In this document: positions 4,494 through 7,697 of the stretch, piece by piece | Layout of the letters: the number at the start of each line of letters is the position of its first letter | Numbering within the stretch: the stretch's first letter is position 1 | Assembly (NCBI GenBank): GCA_958414155.1 | Contig: CATYWI010000052.1 | Location: forward strand, 1 to 7,697 | Source of the DNA: an uncultured Anaerotruncus sp. | Lineage (GTDB): Bacteria > Bacillota_A > Clostridia > Oscillospirales > CAG-272 | Direction: 5' to 3' | Length of the DNA stretch: 7,697 nt | Notes under the pieces: generated by a model | What the model saw: the letters and a program-made list of their open reading frames with translations, nothing else | Databases searched by the model: none | Told to the model about the DNA's origin: nothing | Program-made: the position numbers and the translations under genes

Positions 4494-4635
4494 AGAAATA
4501 TCAAATTTTTTCTATCTGCCATGCCGCTTCAAGATACATATTGTATATTATATATGTCACCGGCGGGAGCCGCGAAGCATCCCGCAATAAGCAACAATGC
4601 CGGAATAAAAAAAGCAAAAAAATTTGCAGTACCTA

Positions 4636-4664
4636 TTGACAAACCCGCATTGGAGTGATATAAT
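4636..4664 (+). promoter_or_regulatory. Main sigma-A promoter of the cysK operon
   Basis: -35 TTGACA (4636-4641), exactly 17 bases, -10 TATAAT (4659-4664): a perfect consensus promoter. Transcription should start near 4671, giving a leader of about 60 bases. A promoter this strong is usually kept in check by a repressor, which fits an Rrf2 gene in the same operon. Confidence 0.92.
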
Positions 4665-4680
4665 ATGTTCAATCAACACA

Positions 4681-4706
4681 CCAAACCACTCTGTTGGTGG
4701 TATTGG
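4681..4706 (+). promoter_or_regulatory. Dyad in the cysK leader, candidate Rrf2 operator
   Basis: ACCAC (4685-4689) and GTGGT (4697-4701) are exact inverted repeats separated by 7 bases. The outer bases CCAA (4681-4684) and TTGG (4703-4706) extend the symmetry, with one unpaired base. The spacing resembles the CC-N-rich dyads bound by Rrf2/IscR-type dimers. The position, just after the transcription start and before the ribosome site, suits a repressor roadblock or an RNA hairpin. Which of these applies is not known. Confidence 0.45.
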
Positions 4707-4731
4707 ACATGACATAACGGAGGAAAGATCA

Positions 4732-5664
4732 ATGTCACGCATTTATACTTCGGCAGACCAGCTTATAGGTCACACACCGCTGCTTGAACTCACTCACATC
4801 GAAAAGAAATTCGGACTCAACGCCAAAATACTTGCCAAGCTCGAATATTTCAATCCCGCCGGCTCGGTCAAGGACAGAATCGCAAAGGCGATGATAGACG
4901 ACGCCGAGTCACGCGGGCTTCTGCATGAAGACTCGGTGATAATCGAACCCACCTCCGGCAACACCGGCATAGGACTTGCATCCGTAGCCGCCGCACGCGG
5001 CTACCGCATAATCATAGTAATGCCCGAAACCATGTCGGTAGAACGCCGCCAGATAATGAAGGCTTACGGCGCGGAGCTTGTGCTGACCGAGGGCGCCAAG
5101 GGCATGAAGGGCGCCATTGCCAAAGCCGAGGAGCTTGCAAAGGATATCCCCGACAGCTTTATTCCCGGTCAGTTTGTAAACCCTGCCAATCCCCGTGCGC
5201 ATTTTGAGCACACCGGACCCGAAATTTACGAGGACACCGACGGCGCCGTTGATATTTTTGTTGCCGGCATAGGCACGGGCGGAACTATCACGGGCATCGG
5301 CAAATACCTTAAATCCAAAAAGCCGGACGTCAAGGTCGTGGCAGTGGAGCCTGCGACCTCCGCAGTGCTTTCGACCGGCGTAGCCGGACCGCACAAGATA
5401 CAGGGCATCGGCGCGGGCTTCGTTCCCGACGTGCTTGACACAAAGGTCTACGATGAGATCATTCCCGTTGCAAACGAGGACGCATTTGTCGGCGGCAAGC
5501 TGGTAGGCAAAAACGAGGGCGTGCTTGTGGGCATTTCCTCCGGCGCGGCGCTGTGGGCGGCTATCGAGCTTGCAAAGCGTCCCGAAAACGCCGGAAAGAA
5601 CATTGTCGTCCTCTTCCCCGACACAGGCGACCGTTACCTCTCCACTCCGCTGTTTGCGGACTGA
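4732..5664 (+). CDS. cysK: Cysteine synthase A (O-acetylserine sulfhydrylase)
   Basis: A 310-residue cytosolic PLP enzyme that joins O-acetyl-L-serine and sulfide to give L-cysteine and acetate. Start ATG 4732 follows GGAGG (4719-4723); an upstream in-frame extension is rejected because it would cover the promoter. Visible motifs are the PLP lysine K47 in NPAGSVKDR, the asparagine/substrate loop TSGNTG (74-79), the phosphate-binding loop GTGGT (181-185), and GISSGAA (268-274), whose serine contacts the pyridine nitrogen. Length and motif order are those of CysK, not of the longer cystathionine beta-synthase. It is the first gene of a three-gene operon, 12 bases before mnmA. In Bacillus and Staphylococcus CysK also binds the Rrf2 repressor CymR and modulates it; the Rrf2 gene in this operon makes a similar link plausible but unproven. 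Confidence 0.95.
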   Translation: MSRIYTSADQLIGHTPLLELTHIEKKFGLNAKILAKLEYFNPAGSVKDRIAKAMIDDAESRGLLHEDSVIIEPTSGNTGIGLASVAAARGYRIIIVMPETMSVERRQIMKAYGAELVLTEGAKGMKGAIAKAEELAKDIPDSFIPGQFVNPANPRAHFEHTGPEIYEDTDGAVDIFVAGIGTGGTITGIGKYLKSKKPDVKVVAVEPATSAVLSTGVAGPHKIQGIGAGFVPDVLDTKVYDEIIPVANEDAFVGGKLVGKNEGVLVGISSGAALWAAIELAKRPENAGKNIVVLFPDTGDRYLSTPLFAD

Positions 5665-5676
5665 GAGAAAGCCGCG

Positions 5677-6765
5677 ATGAAGATACTTGTCGCAATGAGC
5701 GGCGGCGTTGATTCCAGCGTCGCCGCCGGGCTTCTCAAAGACGCCGGGAATGAATGCATCGGCTGTACGATGAAGCTTTACAGCAACGAGGACGCAGGGA
5801 TATCACGCTCGCACACCTGCTGCTCGCTTGACGATGTAGAGGATGCTCGCAGCGTTGCGTACCGGCTCGGAATGCCGTACTATGTTTTTAATTTCTCCGA
5901 TGATTTCAGGAAAAAGGTCATAGATAAATTCGTTGACAGCTACCTTGAAGGCATGACGCCAAACCCCTGCATCGACTGCAACAGGTATATGAAGTTCGGA
6001 AAGCTCTATGAGCGCGCAAAAATACTGGGCTGCGATCACATTGCGACCGGGCATTATGCACGCATAGAGTACAGCGGCGGCAGGTATCTTCTCAAAAAGG
6101 CTGTTGATCCCTCAAAGGATCAGAGCTATGTTCTTTATTCTATGACACAGGATGAGCTGGCTCACACGCTGTTCCCTCTCGGCGGCATGACAAAAACCGA
6201 GGCGCGCCGCATTGCAGCCGAGCACGGCTTTTTCAATGCGGACAAGCCTGACAGTCAGGATATCTGCTTTGTTCCGGACGGCGATTACGCACGTGTGATC
6301 GAGCTTCACACCGGAAAAGCCGCGGAGCCGGGTGATTTTGTTGACAGCAGCGGAAGGGTCCTTGGCAGGCACAGCGGGATAATACGCTACACCGTCGGTC
6401 AGCACAAAGGACTGGGGATTCCGCTGCCGGGAAAAAGATACGTCATCGCCGTGCGCAGTGCCGACAACACGATAGTACTCGGCGAAGGCGCGGAGCTTTA
6501 CGGCTCCGAGGCTTTGGTGGGAGACGTGAACTGGATTTCCGGCGGGGCGCCGTCTTCTACCCTGCACTGCAATGTGAAGATACGCTACCGTCAGCCGGAG
6601 CAGCCCGCAACGGTCACGCCGGGTCCCGACGGCAGGGTGACGGTCACATTTGACGAGCCGCAGAGGGCGATAACTCCGGGGCAGGCGGCGGTATTTTACG
6701 ACGGGGACAACGTGCTTGGCGGCGGCGTTATCCTTAATAAAACGAAAGCAGGTGAGCGATCTTGA
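5677..6765 (+). CDS. mnmA: tRNA-specific 2-thiouridylase MnmA
   Basis: A 362-residue cytosolic enzyme that activates the C2 carbonyl of U34 in tRNA-Lys, -Gln and -Glu(UUC) with ATP and replaces oxygen by sulfur. The N-terminal PP-loop ATPase domain has SGGVDSS (8-14). PNPCIDCN holds C98, and DICFV holds C197; these correspond to the pair of catalytic cysteines of the family (C102 and C199 in E. coli). KDQSYVLY (147-154) and TVGQHKGLGI in the central domain are also family hallmarks, followed by the C-terminal beta-barrel (about 280-360, ending QAAVFYDGDNVLGGGVI). The length is normal. Start ATG 5677 has only a weak purine-rich site (GAGAAAG), consistent with coupling to cysK. The sulfur donor, normally a cysteine desulfurase such as IscS, is not in the window. 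Confidence 0.95.
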   Translation: MKILVAMSGGVDSSVAAGLLKDAGNECIGCTMKLYSNEDAGISRSHTCCSLDDVEDARSVAYRLGMPYYVFNFSDDFRKKVIDKFVDSYLEGMTPNPCIDCNRYMKFGKLYERAKILGCDHIATGHYARIEYSGGRYLLKKAVDPSKDQSYVLYSMTQDELAHTLFPLGGMTKTEARRIAAEHGFFNADKPDSQDICFVPDGDYARVIELHTGKAAEPGDFVDSSGRVLGRHSGIIRYTVGQHKGLGIPLPGKRYVIAVRSADNTIVLGEGAELYGSEALVGDVNWISGGAPSSTLHCNVKIRYRQPEQPATVTPGPDGRVTVTFDEPQRAITPGQAAVFYDGDNVLGGGVILNKTKAGERS

Positions 6766-7184
6766 TATCAACACGCGGAAGATACGCGATACGTGTAATG
6801 CTCGATCTTGCCGAGCACCGCGGAGGGTACATACCGATGCGCGATGTGGCGGCGCGGCAGGAGATATCTCCGAAATATCTTGAAAAGATCATGCCCGACC
6901 TCACAAAGCACGGCTTTGTTGAGGGCACTCACGGCAAGGGAGGCGGATACCGCCTTTGCTGCGAGCCGGAGAACTGCACGGTGGGAGCAATACTGCGCGC
7001 GACCGAGGGCGATCTTGCGCCGGTCGCATGCCTGAGCTGCAACGCAGCGCCGTGCTCGCGCGCGCCGTTCTGCCGCACACTGCCGATGTGGAAGAAATAT
7101 TATGATATGACGCTTGATTTTTTTGACGGAATAACGCTTGCGGAGCTTTTGGGCAATCCCTCCGCGGGCGACTATGTTATATGA
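6762..7184 (+). CDS. Rrf2-family transcriptional regulator (IscR/CymR-like)
   Basis: A 140-residue winged-HTH dimeric regulator. Start TTG 6762 overlaps the mnmA stop as TTGA, with AGGTGA (6750-6755) 6 bases upstream, so translation is coupled to mnmA. The N-terminus MISTRGRYAIRVMLDLAEH is the Rrf2 signature. The recognition region is about 27-50 (VAARQEISPKYLEKIMPDL) and the wing is GTHGKGGGYRL (55-65). Four cysteines, C90, C93, C98 and C104, form a cluster in the sensor region; the last two have the spacing of the second and third Fe-S ligands of IscR (C98/C104 in E. coli). It may bind an Fe-S cluster or respond to cysteine status like CymR; the sequence does not decide between them. As the distal gene of a cysK operon it probably represses its own operon. 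Confidence 0.9.
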   Translation: MISTRGRYAIRVMLDLAEHRGGYIPMRDVAARQEISPKYLEKIMPDLTKHGFVEGTHGKGGGYRLCCEPENCTVGAILRATEGDLAPVACLSCNAAPCSRAPFCRTLPMWKKYYDMTLDFFDGITLAELLGNPSAGDYVI

Positions 7185-7194
7185 TCTCACCCCA

Positions 7195-7239
7195 CGGGGC
7201 GCCGAAAAGCTCGTTTTGAGCTTTCCGGCGCCCGTTTTT
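7195..7239 (+). terminator. Terminator of the cysK-mnmA-rrf2 operon
   Basis: Stem GGGCGCCG (7197-7204) with CGGCGCCC (7226-7233), continued after one A/C mismatch by AAAGCTC (7206-7212) with GAGCTTT (7218-7224), loop GTTTT, then G and TTTTT (7235-7239). It starts 11 bases after the rrf2 stop. Confidence 0.92.
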
Positions 7240-7280
7240 ATGAACGCGCTGTAAATTCGAAACCTTTTGCCGAAATGTGC

Positions 7281-7311
7281 TTGACAAATGTGTCGGTAGC
7301 CTGCCGACACA
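7281..7311 (+). promoter_or_regulatory. TTGACA box followed by a 23-bp near-perfect palindrome
   Basis: TTGACA (7281-7286) is followed two bases later by arms TGTGTCGGTAG (7289-7299) and CTGCCGACACA (7301-7311) around C7300. All pairs match except one T-G. There is no T-run on either side, so it is not a terminator. No good -10 is seen at 16-19 bases from the TTGACA; the palindrome occupies that place. It looks like a dimer-binding operator for the downstream gene, and the Rrf2 protein just upstream is one candidate binder (inference). Confidence 0.5.
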
Positions 7312-7335
7312 CAAAAAACAGTGAGGTGAAACGTA

Positions 7336-7697
7336 ATGAACGAGCTTATCATCCGGCTCCGAACACGAGGGATTCACGATAACAGTCAAGTCGGCAGACA
7401 CATGGGAGATCCATTGCGAGCTCGTCAACAAAAGCAACGAGCTGCTCATTTTCGACCCGAACCCTGTGGTATCTGCCGACGGAAAGACGGTAAAGCCGCA
7501 AAAAGAAGTAGCCGAGCAGCCGTCTTTTATGGTCGTCTCCGACGCCAAAGGAAAAACCGACATCACCATTGACATAAGCGGCTACGAACTCGACCCGGAA
7601 AAGCTATACCGCTTTGAATTCACTCTGACCCCCTCGGGCGACTCCGAAAAGCATTACACTGCGTATATCGACCTTAAAATATGCATGGTATATCCGT
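7336..7697 (+). pseudogene. Hypothetical beta-rich protein with apparent early frameshift, 3' end outside window
   Basis: GAGGTG (7323-7328) and ATG 7336 make a good start, reading MNELIIR. Soon after, that frame turns into Arg/His-rich nonsense and stops at 7570-7572. The frame one base ahead is open from 7340 to the window end with excellent coding character: GFTITVKSADTWEIHCELVN, later KTDITIDISGYELDP and LYRFEFTLTPSGDSEKHYTA. That frame has no start codon, because TGA sits at 7337-7339. One extra base around 7355-7360 would reconcile them, giving MNELIIR joined to EHEGFTITV. Alternating hydrophobic and polar residues suggest an Ig-like beta-sandwich; no signal peptide, membrane segment or catalytic motif is seen. 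The family is not recognised. It may be a true pseudogene, a sequencing error or, less likely, recoding. Confidence 0.6.

Noticed and set aside
4560..4603. T-box or S-box leader before cysK
   Set aside because: The GGAGCCGCG stretch only superficially resembles the T-box TGGNACCGCG sequence, the specifier and terminator parts are absent, and no SAM riboswitch core was seen.
4624..4731. Upstream extension of cysK from a TTG at 4624
   Set aside because: The extension would cover the -35 and -10 boxes and the ribosome site; the 36 extra residues do not resemble CysK. ATG 4732 with GGAGG is clearly the start.
4909..5394. Long minus-strand frame inside cysK (and similar ones inside mnmA and rrf2)
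   Set aside because: These are mirror frames of high-GC codons in well-identified genes; they have no start signals and implausible composition.
7336..7572. 78-residue Arg/His-rich protein as a real gene
   Set aside because: After the first few codons it is the out-of-frame shadow of a much better coding frame over the same bases.
1..7697. CRISPR array, rRNA, phage structural genes or toxin-antitoxin pair
   Set aside because: No regularly spaced repeats, no rRNA-like sequence and no recognisable phage or toxin-antitoxin proteins were found; the XRE gene alone is not evidence for an antitoxin because no partner is visible.

Overview
The window looks like a chromosomal segment of an uncultured gut-type Clostridia (Oscillospiraceae/Ruminococcaceae-like). 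The basis is intermediate G+C, strong AGGAGG-type ribosome sites, several TTG/GTG starts, consensus sigma-A promoters, an Rrf2 regulator with a cysteine cluster, and a mobilization module of the kind common in these bacteria. No species can be named from the sequence alone.

Left part (1-2755): the end of a mobilizable element. A truncated XRE-type repressor on the minus strand is divergent from a rightward transfer operon: mobC-like relaxosome gene, MOBP-type relaxase, and an unrecognised 141-residue coiled-coil protein, closed by a 15-bp terminator. The 234-591 gap holds the repressor promoter, dyad symmetries and four hairpins, and is the best place for an origin of transfer (it contains AAGTGCGCC on the minus strand next to an inverted repeat). 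The 3' third of the relaxase gene is open in two frames. The second frame encodes what looks like a real membrane-anchored coiled-coil protein, split by one amber codon. This resembles the nested mobB/mbeB/mbeD genes of RSF1010 and ColE1 and is the most interesting feature here.

Middle (2790-3550): a tRNA-Glu(CTC) gene with its own promoter and terminator on the minus strand, then a scar region. The scar holds the 5' end of an insertion sequence with a transposase cut off after about 40 residues, fused to an internally deleted DUF1893-family gene.

Right part (3506-7239): a minus-strand two-lobed retropepsin-like aspartic protease with its own promoter and terminator. Next is a tight sulfur operon, cysK - mnmA - Rrf2 regulator, read rightward from a perfect TTGACA-17-TATAAT promoter and ended by a strong terminator. 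CysK makes cysteine, MnmA uses cysteine-derived sulfur to thiolate tRNA wobble uridines, and the Rrf2 protein probably senses Fe-S or cysteine status and feeds back on the operon. A dyad lying just after the start of transcription is a candidate operator.

Right edge (7240-7697): a 23-bp near-perfect palindrome precedes a gene whose start codon and body are in different frames (apparent early frameshift). The body is a well-coded, beta-rich protein of unknown function that runs off the window.
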